Positions 41,441 to 49,978 of a DNA stretch of 64,000 bases are shown here, piece after piece. The notes beneath the pieces are model-generated. The model was not told where the DNA came from. It ran no database searches and saw only the letters and a list, made by a program, of their open reading frames with translations. The stretch is from Pseudomonas sp. HMWF032 (GTDB taxonomy: Bacteria; Pseudomonadota; Gammaproteobacteria; Pseudomonadales; Pseudomonadaceae): assembly GCF_003060885.1 (NCBI RefSeq), contig NZ_QAIG01000012.1, positions 245,885-309,884 on the forward strand, given 5' to 3'. Made by a program: the position numbers and the translations under genes. Position 1 is the stretch's first letter. Every line of letters begins with the position of its first letter.

Positions 41441-41839
41441 TCAATACACCATGCAGGCTGCGTTGAGCAGACCAACGACCAGGGCTAGGCCGCCGAGGAA
41501 TACACCGTGTGCCAGTTGGCCATTAGCGATGCCGTGTTTCAATTCCGGTAGCAGACGCGCTGCGGCCAGGTACACCAGTGCCTGCACCAGCAAGGCGATT
41601 ACGCCCCAGATAACCATGTCCTGCAGGCTGACGCTATGGGCGATGCAACTGGCCAGCGGCAGGGCGAAGCCGAGCATTGCACCTAGCAGGGCCACGGCGG
41701 CGGCCAGGTTGCCCTGGCGGATCAGTTTGAGTTCGGCATAGGGCGTCAAGCGTAGATAGATGATGGCAAACAGGCCGAACAGCGCCAACGCGACGGCGAA
41801 ATAAAGGAGGAAGTTACCCAGGTTCTGCAGTATGGCCAT
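41441..41839 (-). CDS. DUF350 family inner-membrane protein
   Basis: A 132-residue protein with four hydrophobic segments (about 8-28, 45-68, 75-94 and 111-131), matching DUF350 (YjfL). The E-L-K-L-I-R-Q-G-N-L-A-A-A loop between the first two helices is typical. Its start ATG 41839 is 5 bp after the stop of the ATP-grasp gene, so it belongs to the same operon. DUF350 proteins accompany glutathionylspermidine-synthase-like ATP-grasp proteins and DUF1190 proteins in many gammaproteobacteria; function unknown. The larger frame reaching 42307 is an extension across the neighbouring gene. Confidence 0.85.
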   Translation of the reverse strand: MAILQNLGNFLLYFAVALALFGLFAIIYLRLTPYAELKLIRQGNLAAAVALLGAMLGFALPLASCIAHSVSLQDMVIWGVIALLVQALVYLAAARLLPELKHGIANGQLAHGVFLGGLALVVGLLNAACMVY

Positions 41840-41844
41840 GACGA

Positions 41845-42960
41845 TCACTCGATGAAGTAATGGGGGAGGAAGCGACTGCTGTCGCGGGTGATGGGTGTGG
41901 CGTCCTCGCGGATGCCGAGGCCTGCAGGCTGCTCGCCGACCATCCAGCAGCCCAGCACGGTGTAGCTGTCGCCGTAGCGCGGCAGCGGCGCGTAAGCCTG
42001 GTAGATGCAGGCGTCGGCGGCGTGTGGCCCGTCGCTCTCCAGCGTCAGCCCGGCACCGACTATCTGGATGTTCTGCCCCTCCCTTGCATACAGCGGTTTG
42101 CGTACATAGGGTTCGGGCAGGTCGGCGGTGAAGCTGGCTGGCAGTAGGTTGGGGTGGCCGGGATTGCGCTGCCAGAGGATCGGCAGCATGGCCTTGCTTG
42201 ACAGCAAGAGTTTCCACGCCGGCTCCTGGAAGCGGATACCGCTTGCGCCGACATGAGCGCCAAACGCGTCCTGCAGTAGCCACTCCCAAGGGTAGAGTTT
42301 GAAGCAATGTTCGATGGGCTGTTCGTGCTGGTCGACGAAGCCACGACGCTGCTGGTCATAGCCGATCGCTTCGATCGGTACATACTGGGTCGACAGCCCA
42401 GCCTGGTGGGCAACATCTAGCATATAGAGGACGTTGCCGGTGTCTTCCTCATGGCCCTCGATGGCGGTGAAATGCACGCGGCCGCGGCCGATCTGACGCC
42501 AGCGCTCAATCAGTTTCTCGTGCAGCGAGTTGAACTGGTCGGCCTCAGGCCGCATGTCGCGCAGCCAGTACCACTGCACCACGCTGGCCTCTAGCAGGCC
42601 GGTGGGCGTGTCGGCGTTGTACTCGAGCAATTTAGGTGCGCCCTGGCCGTTCCAGGAAAAGTCGAAGCGACCATAGAGCGCCGGCTCATGACGCTGCCAG
42701 GAGTCGATGATCAGTTGCTGCGCGCCAGGTGGCAGAGCGAAGGGGGCGAAGTGGCGTTGCTCGATCACCCACTGCGTGGCCTCCAAGTAGAGACGATGCA
42801 GCTCTTCGGCGGCATCCTCCAACATCTCGACCTGGGCCAGGCTCAGCTCGTAGGCGGCCGACTCGTCCCAGTAGGTACCGTCGATGCTGTGGAAGGTGAA
42901 ACCTAGTTCTTCGCATTGCTTGCGCCAGTGCGGGCGTGGAACGAAGTCGACCCGTCGCAT
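41845..42960 (-). CDS. Glutathionylspermidine synthase-like ATP-grasp protein (YgiC/YjfC family)
   Basis: A 371-residue soluble protein matching the C-terminal synthetase domain of glutathionylspermidine synthase, without the amidase domain of the bifunctional enzyme. It has the usual blocks G-R-F-D-F-S-W-N-G-Q-G-A-P-K-L-L-E-Y-N-A-D-T-P-T-G-L-L-E-A and R-K-P-L-Y-A-R-E-G-Q-N-I near the C-terminus. In E. coli the relatives YgiC and YjfC were reported not to make glutathionylspermidine, so the peptide or amine substrate is unknown. ATG 42960 overlaps the DUF1190 stop. A TTG one codon earlier is the alternative. Confidence 0.88.
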   Translation of the reverse strand: MRRVDFVPRPHWRKQCEELGFTFHSIDGTYWDESAAYELSLAQVEMLEDAAEELHRLYLEATQWVIEQRHFAPFALPPGAQQLIIDSWQRHEPALYGRFDFSWNGQGAPKLLEYNADTPTGLLEASVVQWYWLRDMRPEADQFNSLHEKLIERWRQIGRGRVHFTAIEGHEEDTGNVLYMLDVAHQAGLSTQYVPIEAIGYDQQRRGFVDQHEQPIEHCFKLYPWEWLLQDAFGAHVGASGIRFQEPAWKLLLSSKAMLPILWQRNPGHPNLLPASFTADLPEPYVRKPLYAREGQNIQIVGAGLTLESDGPHAADACIYQAYAPLPRYGDSYTVLGCWMVGEQPAGLGIREDATPITRDSSRFLPHYFIE

Positions 42961-43268
42961 CAACCGCCCGCCGAATAGCGTGCGCCGCTGAAGCCGAAAC
43001 CGCTGCGTTTGATCGTCTCCCGGCTCGCAACGTTGTAAGGCTGCCTGGTTACAGGGCGGGCACTGTGCTCGTAGCTGGGGCCATAGTAGTAGCGTCCGCT
43101 GTAGCTAGCCGAAGAGCCTTCCTGGCAGTAGCCTGCGTAGCTGCCCCAGTCGGCTTCGCATTCGGCCTTGGTCCGGTACTGATCGCGGTAGACATCGCCG
43201 TGATGGAGAGCTGCAAGCAGAACTCCGCCGGAGAGCACGAAGGTGGTGACAAGTTCGGACTTCTTCAT
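42960..43268 (-). CDS. DUF1190-like small exported protein
   Basis: A 102-residue protein with an N-terminal hydrophobic segment (V-T-T-F-V-L-S-G-G-V-L-L-A-A-L) that may be a signal peptide or anchor. No lipobox cysteine is present. Y-R-T-K-A-E-C-E-A-D-W-G, then C-Q-E-G and a Tyr/Ser/Gly-rich tail (S-G-R-Y-Y-Y-G-P-S-Y) resemble the YgiB/YjfM family (DUF1190), shorter here than in E. coli (about 220 residues). It overlaps the ATP-grasp gene by one base, as ygiB precedes ygiC in E. coli. Function unknown. Confidence 0.75.
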   Translation of the reverse strand: MKKSELVTTFVLSGGVLLAALHHGDVYRDQYRTKAECEADWGSYAGYCQEGSSASYSGRYYYGPSYEHSARPVTRQPYNVASRETIKRSGFGFSGARYSAGG

Positions 43269-43371
43269 CGAATGTCTCGTGCGCAGTTACCGGTGATGCA
43301 CCGCCACAGCCAGCTCAGCAGCCGGGTTGCCGTCCTTTTTTTCATTTTCAGCATCCTTGCTTTGGTGGGGC

Positions 43372-45414
43372 TTACTTGACCCGCTGTCCTGGCTTGGCAC
43401 CGCTGTCCGGGCTGAGCAGGTAGATCTCCTCGCCGCCAGGGCCGGCCGCCAGAACCATGCCTTCGCTGATGCCGAACTTCATCTTGCGCGCGGCCAGGTT
43501 GGCCACGTACAGGGTCAGGCGGCCTTCCAGCTTGCTTGGGTCTGGGTAGGCGCTCTTGATGCCGCTGAACACGTTGCGCTTGGCGTCACCGATATCCAGG
43601 GTTAGACGCAGCAGCTTGTCGGCGCCTTCAACGAATTCGCACTTCTCGATCAGTGCAATGCGCAGATCGACTGCGGCGAACGCATCGAAGGCGATTTCGG
43701 CGGCCAGTGGGTCTTTCGTCAGCTCGCCGTTACCAGCGGCTGCTGGAGCGGCTTCACTGGCGGCCAGGTCTTCTTTGGAGGCTTCGATCATGGCGTCGAT
43801 TTTCGCGGGTTCGATACGGGTCAGCAGAGCGCTGAACGGGTTCAGTTGGTGGTCGGCCAGCAGCGTCTGGTGATCGTCCCAGGTCAACGGAGCGACATTG
43901 AGGAAGGTCTCGGCGTCGCTGGCCAGCTGCGGCAGCACTGGTTTCAGGAAGATCACCAACTGGCGGAACAGGTTAACGCCCAGGGCGCAGATGGCCTGCA
44001 CCTCATCCTGCTTGCCGTCCTGTTTGGCCAGGGACCAGGGCGCTTTGTCAGCGATCCAGGCGTTGGCGCGATCGGCCAGGGCCATGATCTCGCGCATGGC
44101 GCGGGCAAAGTCGCGGGCCTCGTAGGCTTCAGCGATGCTCGGTGCGGCGGCCTGGAAGGCGTCGGTGAGTTCCGGCGCGGCATTTCCGGCCACCAGCAGG
44201 CCATTGTTGCCTTTGTGGATAAACCCGGCGCAGCGGCTGGCGATGTTGACCACCTTGCCGACCAGATCCGAGTTGACCTTCTGCACGAAGTCTTCCAGGT
44301 TCAGGTCCAGATCATCCACGCCACGGCCCAGCTTGGCGGCGTAGTAGTAGCGCAGGTACTCGGGGTTCAGATGATCCAGGTAGGTGCGCGCCTTGATAAA
44401 GGTGCCGCGTGACTTGGACATCTTCTGGCCGTTGACGGTCAGGTAGCCGTGTACGTTGACCCCGGTCGGTTTGCGGTACCCGGCACCTTCGAGCATGGCC
44501 GGCCAGAACAGGGCGTGGAAATTGACGATGTCCTTGCCGATGAAGTGGTACAGCTCAGCAGTCGAATCCTTACCCCAGAACGCATCGAAGTCCAACTCCG
44601 GCGTACGTGCGCAGAGGTTCTTGAAGCTGGCCATGTAGCCGATCGGCGCATCCAGCCAGACGTAGAAGTACTTGCCCGGCTCGTCGGGGATTTCAAAGCC
44701 GAAGTAGGGCGCATCACGGCTGATGTCCCACTCCTGCAGGCCGGAATCGAGCCATTCGGCGATCTTGTTGGCTACTGCATCCTGCAGAGCGCCGCTGCGG
44801 GTCCAGCTTTTCAGCATGGTCTCGAAGTCCGGCAGCTTGAAGAAGAAGTGCTTGGAATCGCGCAGTACCGGTACGGCACCGGAGATGGCCGAGCGTGGGT
44901 TCTTCAGCTCGGTCGGCTCGTAGGTGGCGCCGCATTTCTCGCAGTTGTCGCCATACTGATCTTCCGCCGCGCACTTGGGGCAGGTGCCTTTGATAAAACG
45001 ATCAGCGAGGAACATGCCCTTTTCGGGATCGAAGTACTGGGTCACCGAGCGGGTGGCGATATGCCCAGCATCACGCAGTTTCAGGTAGATGGCCGCCGAC
45101 AGTTCGCGATTTTCGTCCGAGTGGGTGGAGTGGTAATTGTCGAAATTGACCCCGAAATCGGCAAAGTCGGCGGTGTGTTCGGCCTGCACGTTGGCGATCA
45201 ATTGTTCCGGGGTAATACCTTCCTTCTCGGCGCGCAACATGATCGCCGAGCCATGGGCGTCATCGGCGCAGACGTAGATAGCCTGGTTACCGCGCAGCTT
45301 CTGGAAACGCACCCACATGTCGGTCTGGATGTACTCGAGCATATGGCCAAGGTGGATCGAACCGTTGGCGTAGGGCAGGGCGCTGGTGACGAGAATCTTG
45401 CGGGCTTGGCTCAT
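43372..45414 (-). CDS. metG: Methionyl-tRNA synthetase
   Basis: A 680-residue class I aminoacyl-tRNA synthetase. The HIGH-type motif is H-L-G-H at residues 21-24 and the KMSKS motif is in N-G-Q-K-M-S-K-S-R-G-T-F. The zinc-binding insertion has two C-x2-C pairs (C-P-K-C and C-E-K-C). The last about 105 residues form the C-terminal tRNA-binding/dimerisation domain (E-I-A-F-D-A-F-A-A-V-D-L-R-I), as in the E. coli-type dimeric enzyme. It diverges from the mrp/apbC gene across about 155 bp; the same pairing is found in many gammaproteobacteria. Confidence 0.97.
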   Translation of the reverse strand: MSQARKILVTSALPYANGSIHLGHMLEYIQTDMWVRFQKLRGNQAIYVCADDAHGSAIMLRAEKEGITPEQLIANVQAEHTADFADFGVNFDNYHSTHSDENRELSAAIYLKLRDAGHIATRSVTQYFDPEKGMFLADRFIKGTCPKCAAEDQYGDNCEKCGATYEPTELKNPRSAISGAVPVLRDSKHFFFKLPDFETMLKSWTRSGALQDAVANKIAEWLDSGLQEWDISRDAPYFGFEIPDEPGKYFYVWLDAPIGYMASFKNLCARTPELDFDAFWGKDSTAELYHFIGKDIVNFHALFWPAMLEGAGYRKPTGVNVHGYLTVNGQKMSKSRGTFIKARTYLDHLNPEYLRYYYAAKLGRGVDDLDLNLEDFVQKVNSDLVGKVVNIASRCAGFIHKGNNGLLVAGNAAPELTDAFQAAAPSIAEAYEARDFARAMREIMALADRANAWIADKAPWSLAKQDGKQDEVQAICALGVNLFRQLVIFLKPVLPQLASDAETFLNVAPLTWDDHQTLLADHQLNPFSALLTRIEPAKIDAMIEASKEDLAASEAAPAAAGNGELTKDPLAAEIAFDAFAAVDLRIALIEKCEFVEGADKLLRLTLDIGDAKRNVFSGIKSAYPDPSKLEGRLTLYVANLAARKMKFGISEGMVLAAGPGGEEIYLLSPDSGAKPGQRVK

Positions 45415-45570
45415 GGGATCGGCTGCATTGGTAACTCAGAGGAGCCGGCAACTATATAGGGGCGGCGGATTTTTTTCATCCTTGCGCGGGCAATGCCTGC
45501 CGATGCGTACCTATGGGGTTGGCCTGGGGTAATATGCCCGCCTGCTTTACTCAGTCTTTCGGAGCCTTCC

Positions 45571-46662
45571 ATGAGTGTTGTTACCCGTGCAGCGGTCGAA
45601 GCCGCCTTGTCCCACTACACCGATCCGCACCTGAATCAGGACCCGGTCAGCGCCGGTTGCCTGCGCGAGGTGGATATTCAGGGTGCTCAGGTCAAGGTGC
45701 ATCTGGTGCTTGGGTATGCCGCGGGGTTGTTCAAGAGTGGCTGGGCGCAGATGCTGCAGATGGCCCTGGAAAACCTGGATGGCGTTGAGCGGGCTCAGGT
45801 GCAGATCGACTGTGTGATCGAAGCGCACAAGGCGCAGGATCAGGTGCCTGCGCTGGCTAATGTGAAGAACGTGATCGCTGTGGCCTCTGGCAAGGGAGGG
45901 GTGGGTAAATCCACCACCGCAGCCAATCTGGCGCTGGCGTTGGCCCGTGAAGGCGCCAAGGTCGGCATTCTCGATGCGGATATCTATGGGCCAAGTCAGG
46001 GCATCATGTTCGGTATCCCTGAAGGCACGCGGCCGCAGGTGAAGGATCAGAAGTGGTTTGTGCCGCTCAAGGCCCATGGTGTGGAGGTCATGTCGATGGC
46101 TTTTCTCACCGACGAGAACACTCCGGTGGTGTGGCGCGGGCCGATGGTGTCTGGCGCGTTGCTACAGTTGATCACCCAGACCGCCTGGGATGATCTGGAT
46201 TACCTGGTGGTCGATATGCCGCCAGGTACCGGTGATATCCAGCTGACCCTGGCGCAGAAAGTACCGGTGGCTGGCGCTGTGATCGTCACTACGCCACAGG
46301 ATCTGGCACTGCTCGATGCCAAGAAGGGCGTGGAGATGTTCCGTAAGGTGAATATTCCGGTGCTTGGTGTGGTGGAAAACATGGCCGTGCATATCTGCTC
46401 AAACTGCGGGCATGCCGAGCATCTGTTCGGCGAGGGTGGCGGCGAGAAGCTGGCGGCGCAGTTTGGTGTCGATCTGCTGGCGTCGCTGCCGCTGTCGATG
46501 GCCATTCGCATGCAGTCCGATGGCGGTAAGCCGACCACGGTGGCTGACCCAGAAAGCCAGATTGCGATGATCTATCAGGAAACGGCGCGCAACGTCGGTG
46601 CGCGGATTGCTCAAGGTGGTGTGCAGCAGGCCATGCCGACCATCGTGATCAGCGAAGACTGA
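45571..46662 (+). CDS. apbC: Mrp/ApbC-type iron-sulfur cluster carrier ATPase
   Basis: A 363-residue cytosolic P-loop protein of the Mrp/NBP35 group, which binds and delivers Fe-S clusters. The N-terminal about 90 residues are a MIP18/PaaD-like domain. The deviant Walker A S-G-K-G-G-V-G-K-S-T lies at 106-115. The metal-binding C-x2-C is in H-I-C-S-N-C-G-H. The Walker B-like D-M-P-P-G-T-G-D is also present. ATG 45571 has ggag six bases upstream; the longer open frame from 45493 is rejected. A terminator follows at 46721. Confidence 0.94.
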   Translation: MSVVTRAAVEAALSHYTDPHLNQDPVSAGCLREVDIQGAQVKVHLVLGYAAGLFKSGWAQMLQMALENLDGVERAQVQIDCVIEAHKAQDQVPALANVKNVIAVASGKGGVGKSTTAANLALALAREGAKVGILDADIYGPSQGIMFGIPEGTRPQVKDQKWFVPLKAHGVEVMSMAFLTDENTPVVWRGPMVSGALLQLITQTAWDDLDYLVVDMPPGTGDIQLTLAQKVPVAGAVIVTTPQDLALLDAKKGVEMFRKVNIPVLGVVENMAVHICSNCGHAEHLFGEGGGEKLAAQFGVDLLASLPLSMAIRMQSDGGKPTTVADPESQIAMIYQETARNVGARIAQGGVQQAMPTIVISED

Positions 46663-46720
46663 TTCTGTTGTGGCGCACGCCAGTGCGCCCTATCCCTTGC
46701 GCAGATAAACCAGCGTCCAT

Positions 46721-46749
46721 AAAAAAGCCCCGCACTAGGCGGGGCTTTT
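46721..46749. terminator. Bidirectional terminator between apbC and the cold-shock gene
   Basis: gccccgc (46727-46733) pairs with gcggggc (46739-46745), with six A before and tttt after, so it serves both converging genes. Confidence 0.85.
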
Positions 46750-46770
46750 ATCAAGCTAGGTTAGTGCAGG

Positions 46771-46980
46771 TTATACAACCTGAACTTCCTCAGCTTGCAT
46801 GCCTTTCTGACCACGGGTGGCCACGAAAGTCACTTGTTGGCCTTCTTTCAGGCTCTTGAAGCCATCGCTCTGGATAGCTTTGAAGTGTACGAACAGATCG
46901 TCACCGGATTGTGGGGTGATGAAGCCGTAGCCTTTCTCATCGTTGAACCACTTAACGGTGCCAGTTTGACGATTGGACAT
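46771..46980 (-). CDS. CspA-family cold-shock / RNA chaperone protein
   Basis: A 69-residue single cold-shock domain. RNP1 is K-G-Y-G-F-I and RNP2 is D-L-F-V-H-F. W-F-N-D-E-K and the final E-V-Q-V-V complete the fold. It binds single-stranded RNA and DNA and melts structure. ATG 46980 follows aggag; the open frame to 47043 is in the leader. The region upstream to about 47150 has no gene and probably encodes a long structured leader, as is usual for csp genes; a small hairpin (cctgg at 47012-47016 with ccagg at 47023-47027) lies just ahead of the coding region. Confidence 0.95.
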   Translation of the reverse strand: MSNRQTGTVKWFNDEKGYGFITPQSGDDLFVHFKAIQSDGFKSLKEGQQVTFVATRGQKGMQAEEVQVV

Positions 46981-47306
46981 GTGAATGTCTCCTAACAAAA
47001 GTAATAACAGCCCTGGAAAAGCCCAGGCCGGGACTGAGTGCAACGAGTACTAGGAGTCGGACGATGTTTGATCGAAATCTAGGCATCAGGTAGCGATTCG
47101 CGGTGACACATGCAGCACAGTGAGCTCACCATACCCGCTTTTAGCGCTAAGCGCGAATGCTCTGTGCATCTTTCTGTTATTTACCGATCAATAGGTGGTT
47201 TTTCCGCTGCGCACGCGGGCAGGCGCAACAGCCTTTGAACCCTGCCGTCAGCCCCGGTAAGATGCGCTCACTTTTTCATCATCTCGCCTATAGCAGGACA
47301 ACCGCC
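46981..47306. other. 326-bp divergent intergenic region between the csp gene and dcd
   Basis: No gene is supported. The left part should be the leader of the cold-shock gene and the right part the dcd promoter. A perfect 10-bp palindrome, ttagcgctaa, lies at 47141-47150; its role is unknown. An in-frame extension of dcd to 47157 has no ribosome-binding site. Confidence 0.6.
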
Positions 47307-47873
47307 ATGAGCATCAAATCGGATAAGTGGATTCGCCGCATGGCTCAAGAGCACGGCATGATCGAGCCTTTCGTTGAGCGCCAGGTGCGCAACGAGGGGG
47401 CTGAGCGGCTGATCTCCTACGGGGTTTCCAGTTATGGCTATGACGTGCGCTGCGCCGATGAATTCAAGGTGTTCACCAACATCAACTCGGCGACTGTTGA
47501 CCCGAAGAACTTCGATGAGAAGAGCTTTGTCGATGTGAAAAGTGATGTGTGCATCATTCCACCGAACTCCTTCGCCCTGGCTCGCACCGTGGAGTTCTTC
47601 CGCATTCCGCGCGACGTGCTGACCATTTGCCTGGGCAAGAGCACGTACGCCCGTTGCGGCATCATCGTCAACGTCACGCCGCTGGAGCCGGAGTGGGAAG
47701 GCCATGTGACTCTGGAGTTCTCCAATACCACCACCTTGCCGGCGAAGATCTATGCCAACGAGGGTGTAGCGCAGATGCTGTTCCTGCAGTCCGATGAAGC
47801 ATGCGAAGTGTCTTACAAGGATCGTGGTGGTAAGTACCAGGGCCAGCTGGGTGTGACCCTGCCCAGGGCTTGA
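47307..47873 (+). CDS. dcd: dCTP deaminase
   Basis: A 188-residue cytosolic trimeric enzyme of the dUTPase superfamily that converts dCTP to dUTP for dTMP synthesis. Conserved segments are S-S-Y-G-Y-D-V-R-C, the R-T-V-E-F-F-R-I-P-R-D-V-L block, G-K-S-T-Y-A-R-C-G (nucleotide binding) and T-P-L-E-P-E-W-E-G-H-V-T-L-E (catalytic glutamate). The length matches the enterobacterial and Pseudomonas type. ATG 47307 gives the standard N-terminus M-S-I-K-S-D-K-W-I. A terminator follows at once. Confidence 0.97.
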   Translation: MSIKSDKWIRRMAQEHGMIEPFVERQVRNEGAERLISYGVSSYGYDVRCADEFKVFTNINSATVDPKNFDEKSFVDVKSDVCIIPPNSFALARTVEFFRIPRDVLTICLGKSTYARCGIIVNVTPLEPEWEGHVTLEFSNTTTLPAKIYANEGVAQMLFLQSDEACEVSYKDRGGKYQGQLGVTLPRA

Positions 47874-47888
47874 TCGGTCGCGGTAACG

Positions 47889-47916
47889 AAAAAGGCCGGG
47901 CAATGCCCGGCTTTTT
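47889..47916. terminator. Bidirectional terminator between dcd and nadE
   Basis: gccgggc (47895-47901) pairs with gcccggc (47905-47911), with an A run before and ttttt after; the loop is aat. Confidence 0.85.
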
Positions 47917-47932
47917 CATGGGTTTCAGAAAC

Positions 47933-48760
47933 TCAGGGAACCAGCGGTAGTTCGCGCTTATGGCGAGTGGCGTCATAGGTGCGCACGATGATGGCGTAGG
48001 CTTCCTCGCGCACGGGCTGGCCGTGCAGGAAGGCATCGATTTCCGCGTAGCTGACGCCGTGAGCTTCTTCGTCCGGCTTACCGGGGCGCAGTTCTTCCAG
48101 ATCGGCCGTAGGCACTTTAAACACCAAGTTTGCCGGTGCGCCCAGGTGTTGGGCGATGGCGCGCACCTGGCCTTTGACCAGGCCTGATAGCGGGGCGAGG
48201 TCGCAGGCACCGTCGCCGAACTTGGTGAAAAAGCCCATGACCGCCTCGGCCGCGTGGTCAGTGCCGATCACCAGGCCGTTGTTGGCGTTGGCGATGGCGA
48301 ACTGGGCCACCATGCGGATACGTGCCTTGATATTGCCGGTGACGAAGTCGCGGCGGGCATCGCTGAGCTTCTTCAGGTGTGTCACCTGCTCGCCGAGGCC
48401 CACTACGCTGTCTGCGATATTCACCGTCTCCTCTTCATCGGCGCGTATGAATTTCAGCGAATCCTGAGCGTCCTGCTCATCATGCTGTGTGCCATGGGGC
48501 AGGCGCACGGCGATAAAACGATAGGTCTGATCACCGGTTTCCGTCCGCAATTCTTCTACGCACAACTGAGCCAGGCGCCCGGCAGTCAGTGAGTCGACGC
48601 CGCCGCTGATACCCAGTACCAACACCTTGAGGCCGGCGTTCTGCAGGCACTGTTTGATAAAGGTCTTGCGCTTGTCGATCTGCGCCACCAGCGCAGCGGT
48701 ATCGGCGAAAGGCGCGACTACATCGAGGGCGGCGGCGATTTCGGCTTGGCGATTGCTCAT
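47933..48760 (-). CDS. nadE: NH3-dependent NAD synthetase
   Basis: A 275-residue cytosolic enzyme that amidates nicotinate adenine dinucleotide to NAD with ATP and ammonia. The PP-loop S-G-G-V-D-S is at residues 52-57; T-D-H-A-A-E and F-T-K-F-G-D-G-A-C-D-L complete the active site. There is no glutaminase domain, so it is the ammonia-type enzyme. ATG 48760 has gagg upstream; the frame open to 48799 runs into pncB. It is the last gene of the pncA-pncB-nadE operon. Confidence 0.95.
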   Translation of the reverse strand: MSNRQAEIAAALDVVAPFADTAALVAQIDKRKTFIKQCLQNAGLKVLVLGISGGVDSLTAGRLAQLCVEELRTETGDQTYRFIAVRLPHGTQHDEQDAQDSLKFIRADEEETVNIADSVVGLGEQVTHLKKLSDARRDFVTGNIKARIRMVAQFAIANANNGLVIGTDHAAEAVMGFFTKFGDGACDLAPLSGLVKGQVRAIAQHLGAPANLVFKVPTADLEELRPGKPDEEAHGVSYAEIDAFLHGQPVREEAYAIIVRTYDATRHKRELPLVP

Positions 48761-48770
48761 TTCAAAGTCC

Positions 48771-49976
48771 TCACTGGGCGTCGCTGACGCGAAAAACATG
48801 TTTTAGATAGCTGACAAAGTTGTCGTCGCGGCATTGGGTCTTACCCGGCGCATCGGAAATCTTGGCGACTGGCTGGCCATTGCAGCCGGTCATCTTGATC
48901 ACGATGTTCATTGGTTCGACCCCGGGAATGTCGCAGGTCAGCTTGGTGCCGATGCCAAAGCTTACGTTGATCCGTCCGTAAAGTGCACGGTAGAGCTGTA
49001 GCGATTTATCTAGAGTGAGTCCATCGGAAAACACCAGCGTCTTGCTCTTAGGGTCGATACCCAGTTTTTCGTAGTGGGCGATGGCCTTTTCTGCCCAGCG
49101 CAGTGGATCACCGGAGTCGTGACGCAGGCCGTCGAACAGTTTGGCGAAGTACAGGTCGAAGTCGGCCAGGAAGGCATCCATAGTGATGCAATCGGTCAGG
49201 GCGATGCCAAGCAGGCCGCGGTATTCGCGTACCCAGCAGTCGAGCGCGGCGCTTTGGCTGTCGATCAGCCGCGGGCCTAGCTGCTGGTGCGCCATCAGCC
49301 ATTCGTGGGCCATGGTGCCGATTGGCTTGAGGTCGAACTCGCGGGCCAGGTGCACGTTGCTGGTGCCGACGAAACGTCCAGGGAAGTCGTGCTTGAGAAT
49401 GTGCACCATCTGTTCCTGTACCCGGTAGGAAAAACGCCGGCGGGTACCAAAATCGGCGATCTGGAAACCTTCCAGCTCGGCGGCCGAAGCCTCGCCCTTG
49501 AGCCAGTCGAGCTTCTGGTAAAGACGCTCGCTGGCTTGCTCCAGCAGCACTTCGCGGTAGCGATAGCGATTACGCACCTCGCTGACGATGGCCAGCAGTG
49601 GGATTTCGTAGAGGATCACATGCAGCCAGGGTCCGCGCAGGCGGATGCATAGCTGGCCGTCTTCGATGCTGGTGTGCACGTAGCGCAGGTTGAAGCGAAA
49701 CAGGCTGAGAAAACGGGTGAAGTCTGGCTTGATGAACGGAATGCGTTCGAGGAAGGCCAGCTGGTCAGCACTCATGCTCAGCTCGCTCAGGCGCTCGATC
49801 TGATAGCGGATCTCGGCCAGGTAGGGCGTCAGGTCCTCGGCGTTGCGGCAGCGGAACTCCCATTCCACCTCGGCGTTGGGGTAGTTGTGCAGCACCGCCT
49901 GCATCATGGTCAGTTTGTAGAAGTCGGTATCCAGCAGGTTCTGCACGATCCGCTCGGCAAATACGCTTTCACCCAT
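48771..49976 (-). CDS. pncB: Nicotinate phosphoribosyltransferase
   Basis: A 401-residue cytosolic enzyme that makes nicotinate mononucleotide from nicotinate and PRPP, with ATP hydrolysis. The N-terminal L-L-D-T-D-F-Y-K-L-T-M-M-Q-A is the family signature. The phosphorylated histidine is probably H224 in G-T-M-A-H-E-W. F-S-D-G-L-T-L-D-K and the phosphoribosyl loop G-I-G-T-K-L-T-C-D follow. ATG 49976 lies 2 bp after the pncA stop codon on the same strand. Confidence 0.95.
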   Translation of the reverse strand: MGESVFAERIVQNLLDTDFYKLTMMQAVLHNYPNAEVEWEFRCRNAEDLTPYLAEIRYQIERLSELSMSADQLAFLERIPFIKPDFTRFLSLFRFNLRYVHTSIEDGQLCIRLRGPWLHVILYEIPLLAIVSEVRNRYRYREVLLEQASERLYQKLDWLKGEASAAELEGFQIADFGTRRRFSYRVQEQMVHILKHDFPGRFVGTSNVHLAREFDLKPIGTMAHEWLMAHQQLGPRLIDSQSAALDCWVREYRGLLGIALTDCITMDAFLADFDLYFAKLFDGLRHDSGDPLRWAEKAIAHYEKLGIDPKSKTLVFSDGLTLDKSLQLYRALYGRINVSFGIGTKLTCDIPGVEPMNIVIKMTGCNGQPVAKISDAPGKTQCRDDNFVSYLKHVFRVSDAQ

Positions 49977-49978
49977 GA

